A DNA stretch of 64,000 bases, taken from the NCBI GenBank assembly GCA_020637195.1, contig JACJWK010000006.1:62001-126000 (forward strand), given 5' to 3'. The notes below the pieces were generated by a model. The model was not told the DNA's origin and searched no databases. It was given only the letters and a program-made list of their open reading frames with translations. Below are positions 32,783 to 41,845 of this stretch, piece by piece. The first letter of the stretch is position 1, and every line of letters starts with the position of its first letter. The DNA comes from Microthrixaceae bacterium (GTDB lineage Bacteria > Actinomycetota > Acidimicrobiia > Acidimicrobiales > DATDAH01). The position numbers and the translations under genes were made by a program.

Positions 32783-33979
32783 TCAGCCGGGCTCGGGGCC
32801 GACGATGCTGGCGAAGCAGAGCATCTCGCCGGGGTAGCCGCCGAGGTTCTGGACCAGGCCCAGCCTGCGGTCCGCCACGGTGGCGATCTGGCGCTCGGGC
32901 GGCGCCTCGCCGCGGAACTGGAGCCAGTGCTCGAAGTGCATGCGCAGCCCGGACGCGCCGACGGGGTGGCCGAAGCTCTTCAGGCCGCCGTCGGGGTTGA
33001 CGGGCAGGTCGCCGTCGAGCGCGAAGCTGCCGGCGAGCACCTCCTTCCACGCCGCGCCCCGGTCGGCGAACCCGAGATCCTCCATGAGCACCAGCTCGGT
33101 GGGGGTGAAGCAGTCGTGGACCTCGGCCATGGCGATCTGGCCCCGGGGGTCGGTGACGCCGGCCTGCCGGTAGGCCTCGGTGACCGCCTGCACCACCTCG
33201 GGGAACGTCGTGTAGTCGTAGTCGGGGTCGGCGTTGCCGCTACCGTTCCCGGCCACGAACGACAGCGCCTTCACGTAGAGGGGCCGGTCGGTGTAGCGGT
33301 GGGCGTCCTCGGCGCGCACCACCAGGGCGGCGGCGGCGCCGTCGGCCACGCCGGCGCAGTCGAACACGCCGAGCGGGCCGGCCACGGTCGGGGCGTTGCA
33401 GATGGTCTCCACCGAGACCTCGCGCCGGAACTGGGCGCGGGGGTTGCGGGCGCCGTTGAAGTGGTTCTTCGCAGCGATGCGGGCGAGCACCTCGCGCAGC
33501 TCGGCCTCGCTGACGCCGTACTTCTGGGCGTACGCCGGCACCACCAGGCTGAACATGGCCGCCGCGGTGAGCGTGCGCTGGGTGCCGTCGGTGGGGATGG
33601 GCGGGGCGTTGAGACCCTGGTAGCCGGCGTCCTTGACCTTCTCGACCCCGAGGGCCAGGGCCGAGTCGTAGGCGCCCGAAGCCACCGCGTAGCAGGCGTT
33701 GCGCAGCGCCTCGGAGCCGGTGGCGCAGTAGTTCTCGAGCCGGGTCACCGGCTTGGCCCGCAGCTTCAGCGCCTGGGACAGCGCGATGCCGCTCATGGCG
33801 GTGGTGGCCGTCCCGAACCAGTAGGCGTCGACGTCGTCGCTGGTGACGCCGGCGCCGGCGAGGGCCTGGCCGGCGGCGTCGATGATGAGGTCGTCGGCGC
33901 TGCGGTCCCAGTGCTCGCCGAAGTCGGTGCACCCCATCCCGACGATCGCGACCCGGTCCCGGATCCCGTGAGAGCTCAT
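32783..33979 (-). CDS. Thiolase-family acyltransferase (SCP2-type/lipid-transfer-protein-like)
   Basis: 398 aa from the ATG at 33979. Active-site motifs are ENYCATGSEALRNACYAV (nucleophilic Cys near residue 90), EVHDCFTPTELV (catalytic His), and FGHPVGASGLRMHFEH near the end. It resembles the archaeal acetyl-CoA acetyltransferases and actinobacterial Ltp-type thiolases that act with a DUF35 partner. The next gene upstream encodes a protein with an HMG-CoA-synthase-like half and a DUF35 half, so the two may form one complex. Its ribosome-binding site (GAAGGAGG) is inside a 69-bp repeat unit. Confidence 0.88.
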   Translation of the reverse strand: MSSHGIRDRVAIVGMGCTDFGEHWDRSADDLIIDAAGQALAGAGVTSDDVDAYWFGTATTAMSGIALSQALKLRAKPVTRLENYCATGSEALRNACYAVASGAYDSALALGVEKVKDAGYQGLNAPPIPTDGTQRTLTAAAMFSLVVPAYAQKYGVSEAELREVLARIAAKNHFNGARNPRAQFRREVSVETICNAPTVAGPLGVFDCAGVADGAAAALVVRAEDAHRYTDRPLYVKALSFVAGNGSGNADPDYDYTTFPEVVQAVTEAYRQAGVTDPRGQIAMAEVHDCFTPTELVLMEDLGFADRGAAWKEVLAGSFALDGDLPVNPDGGLKSFGHPVGASGLRMHFEHWLQFRGEAPPERQIATVADRRLGLVQNLGGYPGEMLCFASIVGPEPG

Positions 33980-33991
33980 GTTGGCTTCGCG

Positions 33992-34149
33992 CCTCCTTCG
34001 TCGGCACCCCTTCGGGATCCGGTTCGTCCGTGCCGCTGCTCCGCTCCGCTGCGCCGCCTCCCGGTGGCGTTCACGTCGTGCCTCCTTCGTCGGCACCCCT
34101 TCGGGATCCGGTTCGTCCGTGCCGCTGCTCCGCTCCGCCGCGCCGCCTC
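33992..34149. repeat. Two direct copies of a 69-bp element between the thiolase and HMGCS-like genes
   Basis: Units 33992-34060 and 34081-34149 differ at one base and are 89 bp apart start to start. Each has CCTCCTTCGTCGG, then ACCCCTTCGGGATCCGG, and GCTGCTCCGCTCCG near the end. Unit 1 carries the thiolase ribosome-binding site and unit 2 overlaps the stop of the upstream gene. The same core recurs at 43275-43597. Confidence 0.85.
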
Positions 34150-35575
34150 ACGAGGTGGTCTCCCCGTTCGTCCCGCCGACGGGGCGGGCCTTCCAGAAGT
34201 AGTTGTGCACGCCGTCGGCGGTGGTGAGGCGCCGGAAGGTCATCTCCACCCGGTCGCCGATGGCGAGGGCGTCGGGGTCGACGTCGGTGAGCTCGACGGG
34301 GAACCGGCCGCCGCCGTCGAAGTCGACGACCGCGAACACGATGGGCGGGCTGGGCGAGTAGGCGAGGCGGTCGACGGTGAACGTGACGACGGTGGCGGGC
34401 ACGTCCGCCATCGGGGCGGGCGTGCCCTGGTCGATCGAGCCGTCGGCGTAGGAGATCCGGGCGGGGGGCAGGCTGAGGGCACCCGACGGGTCGCGCGAGC
34501 CGACGAACCCGAACTTCCACTCGGCACGGCGGGCCGACGGCGGGGCGGCCGCCCGCTGGGGCTCCGGCCGGTTGGGGGGCTGGACCGTCACCTCGCCCCG
34601 CCAGGACAGGAACGTGCCGTAGGGCACGGGCCCGCCGGCGGCCACCTGTTCGTCCACGGTGCGATCGGGGGACCAGGCCGCGACGGCGTCGGTGGCCCGC
34701 AGGACCAGCACGTCGGCGCCGTCGGCCAGCGTCACCAGGGCCAGCACCTGGCCGGGCGTCGCCTGCTCGAGCAGGGTGGTGAGGGCCAGGCCCGGCGCGG
34801 CCGCGCCGGCGTTGCCGACCGTGGCGGACCGGTCGTCGGCCAGCACGCCGTCGCCGATCCCGAGCTTGCGGCCGAGGGCCTTGACCGACCGGGCGTGGGT
34901 GCCGACCACCGCCACCCGGCCGACCTCGTCGGCGCCGACGCCGGCGTCCTTCAGGGCCAGCTCCCAGGCGTCGCGTCCGAGGGGCACGTACACCGATTCG
35001 CCGAAGCGCTCCTCCCACACCTTGGCGTGGGTGTCGCCGGGGGCGCGCCACCGGTCGAGGAACTCCTCGGTGAGCGAGGCGGCGCCGATCAGCTCGGCGA
35101 GCACCTGGCCGTCGTCGGCGTCCCCCGCCAGCACCGCGGCACCGGCGTCGCCGCCCGCGGCCTCGTCCGGCGAGGTGGGGGCCCCCGAGCGCAGGTCGCC
35201 GGCCGCGACGAGGGTGGTGGCCCCGCCGGCCAGCGCGGCGCGGAGCGCGCCGACCGCCGAGCGGACCGAGCCGGCCGCGTCGAACGCGGGCACCGACCGG
35301 TCGAGGCGCAGGGCCGCGTGGACGGCGGTGGCGTTGGTCTTGTCGAGGTAGGGCGGGGCGGTGGTGGCGAACCAGAGCGCGGCCGGCTCGACGCCGGCGG
35401 GGCCGCGGCGCAGCGCCAGGCGGCCGGCCTCGACCGCCAGGGTCGTGGCGTCCTCGTCGTAGGAGGCGACCGTGCGCTGCCCGCGCCCGCCGCCCTTGCC
35501 GAACGTGGCCGCGATCTCGGCCCGGTCGAGGCGGTGGTATGGCAGGTAGGCGGCGGCGCTGAGGATCCCTCGCAT
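34148..35575 (-). CDS. HMG-CoA-synthase-like domain fused to a DUF35/OB-fold domain
   Basis: 475 aa. Residues 1 to about 330 follow the thiolase-fold HMG-CoA synthase/KAS III plan: AAAYLPYHRLDRAEIA, LWFATTAPPYLDKTNA, VPAFDAAGSVRSAVGAL, and the C-terminal half with ATVGNAGAAAPGLALTTLL. Residues about 340-475 are a DUF35-like OB-fold with GALSLPPARISYADGS and IVFAVVDFDGGGRFPVELTD. The protein has no cysteine at all, so the catalytic Cys of HMGCS (position within AAGSVRS) and the zinc-ribbon cysteines of DUF35 proteins are absent. It lies beside a thiolase, as in archaeal thiolase/HMGCS/DUF35 sets. A scaffolding or substrate-handling role is likely. Confidence 0.82.
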   Translation of the reverse strand: MRGILSAAAYLPYHRLDRAEIAATFGKGGGRGQRTVASYDEDATTLAVEAGRLALRRGPAGVEPAALWFATTAPPYLDKTNATAVHAALRLDRSVPAFDAAGSVRSAVGALRAALAGGATTLVAAGDLRSGAPTSPDEAAGGDAGAAVLAGDADDGQVLAELIGAASLTEEFLDRWRAPGDTHAKVWEERFGESVYVPLGRDAWELALKDAGVGADEVGRVAVVGTHARSVKALGRKLGIGDGVLADDRSATVGNAGAAAPGLALTTLLEQATPGQVLALVTLADGADVLVLRATDAVAAWSPDRTVDEQVAAGGPVPYGTFLSWRGEVTVQPPNRPEPQRAAAPPSARRAEWKFGFVGSRDPSGALSLPPARISYADGSIDQGTPAPMADVPATVVTFTVDRLAYSPSPPIVFAVVDFDGGGRFPVELTDVDPDALAIGDRVEMTFRRLTTADGVHNYFWKARPVGGTNGETTS

Positions 35576-35668
35576 CCCGCGGGAGTGTACGGGCGACCCC
35601 GCAGGGCGGCGAACCCCGGGGCGGCGCGCCCCCCGGCCCCACGGATCGGTTGGGTAACGTCACGCGCC

Positions 35669-36496
35669 GTGCGCACGGGGCTCGCGGCGGCCATGGTGCT
35701 GCTCGCCGCCGCGGCCCTGGTCGGGTGCGGTGGCAGCAGCGGCGACGACGCCCCGGCCGCGTCCCCGTCCACCCCGTCCACCGTCGCCGCCGGGGAGGAG
35801 CGGGCGCCGGCCGCGGCGGCGGACTGCGGCGCCGAGGTCGGGCCGCCGGCGCTCCCGGCGGGGCTCGACGACGTGGCGTCGGCGCTGGCCGAGCGCACGG
35901 GCGTCGCCCCCGCCCCCGCCCACGAGGCGTTCGAGGTGCGCTGCGACAACCTCGGGGGCGTGGTCGCCGCCGCGGTGCCCGCCGGATGGGGTGACACCAC
36001 GCCGGGCCCCGAGGACCCACCCCAGGCGGGGTTCACCGCAGGCCCCGACCTGCTCGGCCGGGTCGAGGCCGCGCCGGTCGTGGGGGTGGGCGCCCAGCGC
36101 TTCGTCGGCGACGCGCCGGCGGCGGCCTTCGTCAACGAGAACAACGCCGAGGGCTCGCTCGAGAACGGGGCCCGCACCCTCCCGCGCCGGGGCGACTCGG
36201 TGGCGGACGGCTGCGACGCCCTCGAGCCGGTGGCGTTCCGTGTGCCCGCCGTCGACGGCGCCCCGGGCCTCGCCGGCGAGGTCCAGCCCTACGTCGCCTG
36301 CGACGGCGAGGCCCGCGCCTGGCTGGTGGCCGCGGGCTTCCCCGACGACGGCGCCGGCTACCGCATGCAGCTCATCGGCCAGGCCCTCACCACCGCCGAC
36401 GTCGACGCCCTGGTCCGCGCCCTCGCCTCGCTCCGGGTCGTCGGCGATCGCGTGCCGCCGCTCGAGCTGCCGCCGCCGCCCGCGGTCGCGCCGTGA
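35669..36496 (+). CDS. Lipoprotein of unknown function
   Basis: 275 aa from the GTG at 35669; a TAACGT -10 box lies 8 nt upstream, so the mRNA is probably leaderless. A signal peptide ends with the lipobox LVGC (Cys20). An Ser/Pro/Ala linker is followed by a globular domain with Cys residues and VEAAPVVGVGAQRFVG and FVNENNAEGSLENG. No family was recognised. The stop overlaps the sulfatase start (GTGA), so it is probably cotranscribed with a second lipoprotein. Confidence 0.7.
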   Translation: MRTGLAAAMVLLAAAALVGCGGSSGDDAPAASPSTPSTVAAGEERAPAAAADCGAEVGPPALPAGLDDVASALAERTGVAPAPAHEAFEVRCDNLGGVVAAAVPAGWGDTTPGPEDPPQAGFTAGPDLLGRVEAAPVVGVGAQRFVGDAPAAAFVNENNAEGSLENGARTLPRRGDSVADGCDALEPVAFRVPAVDGAPGLAGEVQPYVACDGEARAWLVAAGFPDDGAGYRMQLIGQALTTADVDALVRALASLRVVGDRVPPLELPPPPAVAP

Positions 36497-38019
36497 GGCG
36501 GGCGCTCGGCGCGGCCGTCGCCTGCGCCGTCGCGCTGTCGCTGACGGCGGCGTGCGGGGGGGACGACGGCACCCCGGACGGCGCGGCGGACGGCCGCCCG
36601 AACGTCGTGTTCGTGATCACCGACGACATGACGGTGGACGACCTCGAGGCCATGCCCGAGCTGGCGTCCTGGCTGACCGACGAGGGCACCAGCTTCGAGC
36701 GTGCCTACGTCAGCGTGTCGCTGTGCTGCCCGTCGCGCACCACGATGCTGCGCGGCCAGTACGCCCACAACACCGGCGTGCACAGCAACGAGGGGACCGC
36801 CGGGGGCTTCTCGGTCGTCCACGACGAGGGGCTCGAGTCCTCGACGGTGGCCACGTGGCTGCGCGACGCCGGCTACCGCACCGGCCTCGTCGGCAAGTAC
36901 CTCAACCGCTACCCGCAGGGGGCGGGGCCCACCTACGTGCCGCCGGGCTGGGACACCTGGGTCAGCCCCGTCGGCTCCTCGGAGGCCGGCTACGACTACA
37001 CCCTGAACCACGACGGCCGGCTGGTCGCCTACGGGGACGCGCCCGAGGACTACGCGACGACGGTCTTCGTGGACGAGACGATCGCGTTCGCGGCCCGCTC
37101 GGTCGAGGCGGGCGACCCCTTCTTCGCGTGGTTGGCGGTGGACGCGCCGCACGAGCCCGGCGTGGCGGCGCCCGAGGACGTCGGCACCTACGACGACCGC
37201 CGGGCGCCCCGCTCGGGGGCGTTCGACCGGGTGGACCCGTCGGCGCCCGACTGGGTGCGTGACCTGCCGCCCCTGTCCGCCGCCGACCGGGAGGAGATCG
37301 ACGACCGCTACCGGGGCCGGTCGGAGACCCTGCGCTCGCTCGACCGCGAGCTGGCCCGGCTCGCCGACGAGCTCGACGGGCTCGGCGTGCTGGACGACAC
37401 CTACGTGGTCCTCATCTCGGACAACGGCTTCCACCTCGGCCAGCACCGGCTGAAGGCCGGCAAGCAGTCCGCCTACGAGGAGGACGTGCGGGTGCCGCTG
37501 CTCGTGCGGGGCCCGGGCGTCCCCGCCGGCGCCACCTCCGACGCCCTCGTCGCGAACGTCGACCTGCCGCCGACGTTCGCCGAGCTGGCCGGCGCCGACG
37601 TGCCCGACTTCGTCGACGGGCGCTCGCTGGCGCCGCTCTTCGGGGGCGACGAGGACGCGCCCGCGGCCGACCGAGCCGCCGTGCTGCTCGAGCACTGGGT
37701 CCCGGTGTTCACGACCGACGGGGGCGACGTGGACCAGGACGCGCTGATCGACGCGATCGGCGTCCCCGAGGCCGGCGTGCGCGGCGAGGGCCCCTCGCCC
37801 CCGGACTACGCCGGCCTGCGCACCCGGCGCTACACGTACGTGGAGTACGTCACGGGCGAGGTCGAGCTCTACGACAACGAGGCCGACCCCGACCAGGTGC
37901 GGAACCTGGCGGCCACGGCCCCCCGCGAGCTGCTGGACCGCCTGGCGGCCCGCCTCGCCGCGCTCGAGGGGTGCGCGGGCGCGTCGTGCCGTGCGGCCGA
38001 GGCGGTCCCCGTCCCGTGA
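36493..38019 (+). CDS. Sulfatase lipoprotein (Cys-type)
   Basis: 508 aa from a GTG. The lipobox is LTAAC (Cys21). Metal-binding residues appear in NVVFVITDDM (Asp44-45), the formylglycine motif CCPSR (78-82) starts with the Cys that must be modified, and VVLISDNGFHLGQHRLKAGK follows with the distal Asp, Asn, His and Lys. Sulfatases of this type hydrolyse sulfate esters and need a formylglycine-generating enzyme, not seen here. It belongs to a chain of GTGA-overlapping genes. The substrate is unknown. Confidence 0.88.
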   Translation: MRRALGAAVACAVALSLTAACGGDDGTPDGAADGRPNVVFVITDDMTVDDLEAMPELASWLTDEGTSFERAYVSVSLCCPSRTTMLRGQYAHNTGVHSNEGTAGGFSVVHDEGLESSTVATWLRDAGYRTGLVGKYLNRYPQGAGPTYVPPGWDTWVSPVGSSEAGYDYTLNHDGRLVAYGDAPEDYATTVFVDETIAFAARSVEAGDPFFAWLAVDAPHEPGVAAPEDVGTYDDRRAPRSGAFDRVDPSAPDWVRDLPPLSAADREEIDDRYRGRSETLRSLDRELARLADELDGLGVLDDTYVVLISDNGFHLGQHRLKAGKQSAYEEDVRVPLLVRGPGVPAGATSDALVANVDLPPTFAELAGADVPDFVDGRSLAPLFGGDEDAPAADRAAVLLEHWVPVFTTDGGDVDQDALIDAIGVPEAGVRGEGPSPPDYAGLRTRRYTYVEYVTGEVELYDNEADPDQVRNLAATAPRELLDRLAARLAALEGCAGASCRAAEAVPVP

Positions 38020-40139
38020 GTCCCGTGACCGGTCGGGGTCCCCGTGCCGCCGCCGGCGCGCTCGTGGCGCTGCTCGTCGCCGGCGTGCTCGTGGTCGTCG
38101 TGGCGGCCCTCGACCAGGGTGGGCCCGGGGGCGACGCGCTCGCCGTGCCGCCGCCGGGCACCCGCCCGGGCGAGGTCGTGGCGAGGGTCGCGACCCCACC
38201 GGCCCCGGGGGCCGTGGTCGCGGCGTTCGGCGCGGTGTGGTCGACCCACCCGGGCGCGGGGGAGGTGGCCCGACTCACCGGGGACGGGGCCGGGACGGTC
38301 CCGGTGGGGGACGGCCCGGTCGCCCTGGCCGCCGGCGAGGACGCCCTGTGGGTGGCGCTGCGCGGCGAGGACGCGGTCGCGCGTGTCGACCCCGTCGCGC
38401 TCGAGGTCACCGACCGGGTGCCCGTCGGGCGGGCCCCGGCCGCGGTGCTGGTCGCGGCGGGCCACGTCTGGGTGAGCGACGCGGACGACGGCACGGTCAC
38501 GCGGATCGACCCGGCCACCGCCGAGGTCGTGACCACCACCGAGGTCGGGCGCTCGCCCGGTGCCCTCGTCGCCGACGGCGAGGCGGTGTGGGTGGCCGAC
38601 CGGGGCGACGGCACCGTCACGCGGCTCGACGCCGCCACCGGCGGGCGGACCGCCTCGTTCGCCGTGGGCGGCTCGCCGGGCGACCTCGAGGTGGTCGGCG
38701 GGTCGGTGTGGGCGGCGCTCTACGACGAGGCGGCGGTCGCCCGCCTGCCCCTGGACGCGGTCGACGCCGCGCTGGCGCCGGGGGCGGCGACCGAGGACCG
38801 CACGGTCGTGGAGCAGGTGGGGGTGGGCGCCGGCGCCTACGACCTGCTCGGTCACGGCGGCGACCTCCTCGTGGCCGGCGAGCTCAGCGGCACGGTCACC
38901 GTGGTCGACGGCGCTTCGGGGGCGGTGCGGCTCACCCTGCCCGCCGGCGAGCGTCCCGTGGCCCTGGCCGTGGCGGGCGATGCCGTGTGGGCGGCCGACG
39001 CCGGCGCGGGCCGGGTCGTGCAGGTGACGCCCGGCAGCGAGTGGGGCGAGCCGCGGTCGATCGCGGTGGGGCGGGGGCCCGCGGCGCTCGCGGCCGCGGG
39101 CGGGCTGTTGTGGGTGGCCGACGCCCGGGGCGACTCGGTGTCGGTGGTCGACCCCTTCTCCGTGTCGGTTCCCGCCCGAGCCACGCCCGTCGGCGACACC
39201 CCCGTGGCGCTCGAGCGCACCGCGGACGCGCTCTGGGTGGCCACCTACGGCGACGACTCGGTGACCCGGCTCGACCCGTCCGGTGCCGAGGTCCTCGGCG
39301 TCACCGACGTCGGCCGGGGGCCGACCGCGCTCGCGGCGGCCGGCGACGCGGTGTGGGTGGCCAACTTCGACGACGGCGACGTCTACCGCCTCGACCCGTC
39401 GACCGGCGAGGCGACGGGCGAGGTCAACGTCGGCGCGGGCCCGGCCGCGCTCCTCGCCGAGGGTGGTGACCTCTGGGTGGCCAACAGCGGCGACGGCACG
39501 GTGACCCGGATCGACGTCGGGGCCGGCGCGGCGACGGCCACGGTGCCCGTCGGCGCGGGCCCGGTGGCGCTGGCCGCCGGCGACGGGTGGATCTGGGTGG
39601 CGGGCGCCGGCGGTACGGTCTCGCGCATCGACCCGGCCTCCGCATCCGTCACCGCCACCGCCCAGGTGGGCGGCCGCCCGTCCGACGTCGCCGTCTTCGC
39701 CGACGCCGTCTGGGTGGCCGACCGGCTGGCCGGCGAGGTCGCCCGCCTCGACCCCGCCACCGGCGCCGTGGTCGACCGGATCCCGGTCGGGAGCGAGCCC
39801 GTCGCGCTCGCCGGCGGAGCCGGCGCGCTGTGGGTCGCCAACCGCGGCAGCGCCACCCTGAGCCGCATCGACCCCGCGACGGGGCGAGCGGCCACCACCC
39901 CGGTCGGGCCGCTCCCGACGGCCGTCGCCGTCGACGAGGACGCCGGGCTGGTGTGGGTGAGCGACGGGGCCGGGCCCTCGGTCACGGTCGTCGACGTGCG
40001 CACCGGCGCGCCCACACCGGTCGGCACCGGCGCGGCGCCGACCGCGGTGCTCGCCGTCGACGGCCGAGCGGTCGTGGCCGACAGCGGCGGCGCCGGCGTG
40101 TCCGTCGTGGGGCCCGTGCGCGCGGGGGCGTCGTCGTGA
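38016..40139 (+). CDS. Secreted multi-blade beta-propeller protein
   Basis: 707 aa from a GTG overlapping the sulfatase stop. A basic end and one hydrophobic segment (AAGALVALLVAGVLVVVVAAL) form a signal or anchor. The rest is about 15 repeats of roughly 42 residues with the pattern W-V-A ... V-x-R-I-D-P ... V-x-V-G, as in AVWVADRGDGTVTRLD and DLWVANSGDGTVTRID. This is a YVTN/NHL-type propeller, enough for two rings. These are external binding platforms; the ligand is unknown. It lies between a sulfatase and a CoA-transferase with 4-bp overlaps on both sides. Confidence 0.82.
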   Translation: MSPVTGRGPRAAAGALVALLVAGVLVVVVAALDQGGPGGDALAVPPPGTRPGEVVARVATPPAPGAVVAAFGAVWSTHPGAGEVARLTGDGAGTVPVGDGPVALAAGEDALWVALRGEDAVARVDPVALEVTDRVPVGRAPAAVLVAAGHVWVSDADDGTVTRIDPATAEVVTTTEVGRSPGALVADGEAVWVADRGDGTVTRLDAATGGRTASFAVGGSPGDLEVVGGSVWAALYDEAAVARLPLDAVDAALAPGAATEDRTVVEQVGVGAGAYDLLGHGGDLLVAGELSGTVTVVDGASGAVRLTLPAGERPVALAVAGDAVWAADAGAGRVVQVTPGSEWGEPRSIAVGRGPAALAAAGGLLWVADARGDSVSVVDPFSVSVPARATPVGDTPVALERTADALWVATYGDDSVTRLDPSGAEVLGVTDVGRGPTALAAAGDAVWVANFDDGDVYRLDPSTGEATGEVNVGAGPAALLAEGGDLWVANSGDGTVTRIDVGAGAATATVPVGAGPVALAAGDGWIWVAGAGGTVSRIDPASASVTATAQVGGRPSDVAVFADAVWVADRLAGEVARLDPATGAVVDRIPVGSEPVALAGGAGALWVANRGSATLSRIDPATGRAATTPVGPLPTAVAVDEDAGLVWVSDGAGPSVTVVDVRTGAPTPVGTGAAPTAVLAVDGRAVVADSGGAGVSVVGPVRAGASS

Positions 40140-41377
40140 CCGCCGGCGTCGGCCCCCTGGCGGGCGTGCGGGTGCTCGCCGCCGAGCAGATGCAGGCCCT
40201 CCCGTTCGCCACCCAGCTGCTCGGCCGCCTCGGGGCCGAGGTCGTGAAGGTCGAGCACCCGGTGCAGGGCGAGTCCGGCCGCGGCGCCCACCCCGCGATG
40301 GCCGACCCGCAGGGGCGCCTCGTCGGGGCCACCTTCCTGCGCAACAACCTCGGCAAGCGCAGCGTCGGCATCGACCTCAAGGCGCCCGAGGGCCGCGACC
40401 TCTTCCTCGACCTGGTGCCCCGCTTCGACGTGGTGGCCGAGAACTTCAAGGCGGGCACGATGGACCGCCTCGGCCTGTCCTACGCCGAGGTCGCCGCCCG
40501 CAACCCCGGGATCGTCTACGTGTCGGTGTCGGGGTTCGGCAACGCCGCGTCGGCGCAGGGTGCCCACAGCCCCTACCGGGACTGGCCCGCCTACGCGTCG
40601 GTGGTCGAGGCCATGTCCGGCGTCTACGAGTGGGCCCGCCGCCCGGGCGAGCCCCCGCGGCCGAACCCCGTGGGCGCCCTGGGCGACATCAGCTCGGCGC
40701 TGTTCGCGGTGATCGGGGTGCTCGCGGCCCTGCGCGAGCGCGACCGCACCGGTCGGGGCCAGCAGGTGGACGTGGCCATGCTCGACGCCCTCCTGTCGAT
40801 GACCGACGTGGTCACCAACATGTGGTCGCTCGGCGTCCGTCCGGAGAACCCCATGCAGCTGATCCTCGAGGCCTTCGCCGCGGCCGACGGCTACGTCGTC
40901 GTGCAGATCGTCCGCGAGCACCAGTTCGAGCGGCTGGCCGAGCTCATCGGCCACCCCGAGTGGCTGAGCGACGAGCGGTTCGCCAGCCGGGCGGGCTGGG
41001 TGGCCCACCTCGACGACGTCGTGCGCCCGGCGCTCGAGGGCTGGATGTCGGCCCGCACCCGGGTCGAGGCCACGGCCGAGCTGAGCGCGGCGGGCATCGC
41101 CGCCGGCATCTGCCAGACCGCTCCCGAGGTGATCGCCGACGAGCACGTGGCGGCCCGCAACATGCTCGTCGCCATGGAGCGAACGGACGGCGTGGACGAG
41201 CCGGTCCTCATCCCCGGCAACCCGGTGAAGCTCTCCGAGCTGCCCGATCCCCCCGACCCTCCGGGCGCCCGGGTGCCGTGGGTGGGCGAGCACACCGCGT
41301 CCGTGCTGCGCGACGAGCTGGCCCTCTCGGACGAGGAGCTGCGCCGCCTGGCCGACGCCGGCGTGATCTCGCCGTGA
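40136..41377 (+). CDS. CaiB/BaiF-family (class III) CoA-transferase
   Basis: 413 aa from the GTG at 40136, which overlaps the propeller stop. Class III features: LAGVRVLAAEQMQALPFATQ, GAEVVKVEHP, SVGIDLKAPEGRDLF, VVAENFKAGTMDRLGLSY and the catalytic Asp in GALGDISSALFAVI. It transfers CoA between acyl groups, as in carnitine or bile-acid metabolism. The operon partners are envelope proteins, not catabolic genes, so its substrate is not clear. Confidence 0.88.
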   Translation: MTAGVGPLAGVRVLAAEQMQALPFATQLLGRLGAEVVKVEHPVQGESGRGAHPAMADPQGRLVGATFLRNNLGKRSVGIDLKAPEGRDLFLDLVPRFDVVAENFKAGTMDRLGLSYAEVAARNPGIVYVSVSGFGNAASAQGAHSPYRDWPAYASVVEAMSGVYEWARRPGEPPRPNPVGALGDISSALFAVIGVLAALRERDRTGRGQQVDVAMLDALLSMTDVVTNMWSLGVRPENPMQLILEAFAAADGYVVVQIVREHQFERLAELIGHPEWLSDERFASRAGWVAHLDDVVRPALEGWMSARTRVEATAELSAAGIAAGICQTAPEVIADEHVAARNMLVAMERTDGVDEPVLIPGNPVKLSELPDPPDPPGARVPWVGEHTASVLRDELALSDEELRRLADAGVISP

Positions 41378-41402
41378 GCGGCGCGGCGCCGCGACGGGCC
41401 CG

Positions 41403-41786
41403 ATGACCCCGCAGCGGCGACGCGACGAGCCCGAGCGGCCCTGGTTGGTGTGGGCCGTGGTCGGGGCCGTGACCCTCGTGGCCTGCGTCGTGGTGGTCGT
41501 GGTGCTGGGTGGCGGCGGCGGAGGCGAGGACGCCGCCACCGACGGCGGCGACGCCGACGGCCGCACGCAGTACGAGCAGCACTGCGCCAACTGCCACGGG
41601 ATCGACGGTCAGGGGGCGATCGGACCGGCCCTGTCGCAGGGACGGGTGGTCGAGCGGTTCCCCGATGCCGACGACCAGGCCCGGGTGGTCGCCGAGGGGC
41701 GCCCCGACCTGGGCATGCCGCCGTTCGCCCAGACGCTGAGCGACGACCAGATCGACGCCGTCGTGGCGTACACGCGCACGCTCTGA
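41403..41786 (+). CDS. Membrane-anchored c-type cytochrome
   Basis: 127 aa. A cytoplasmic basic start, one membrane helix (WLVWAVVGAVTLVACVVVVVVL), a Gly/Asp linker, then a small class I cytochrome c domain with the haem site CANCH (61-65) and the axial Met in GMPPF (Met105). It should carry electrons on the outside of the membrane. It follows the CoA-transferase by 25 nt. Confidence 0.88.
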   Translation: MTPQRRRDEPERPWLVWAVVGAVTLVACVVVVVVLGGGGGGEDAATDGGDADGRTQYEQHCANCHGIDGQGAIGPALSQGRVVERFPDADDQARVVAEGRPDLGMPPFAQTLSDDQIDAVVAYTRTL

Positions 41787-41845
41787 CGCTTAGGATCTGG
41801 CCGCCCGACGGACACGGGCGGCTGTGGGCGGCGAAGGAGGCCGGA

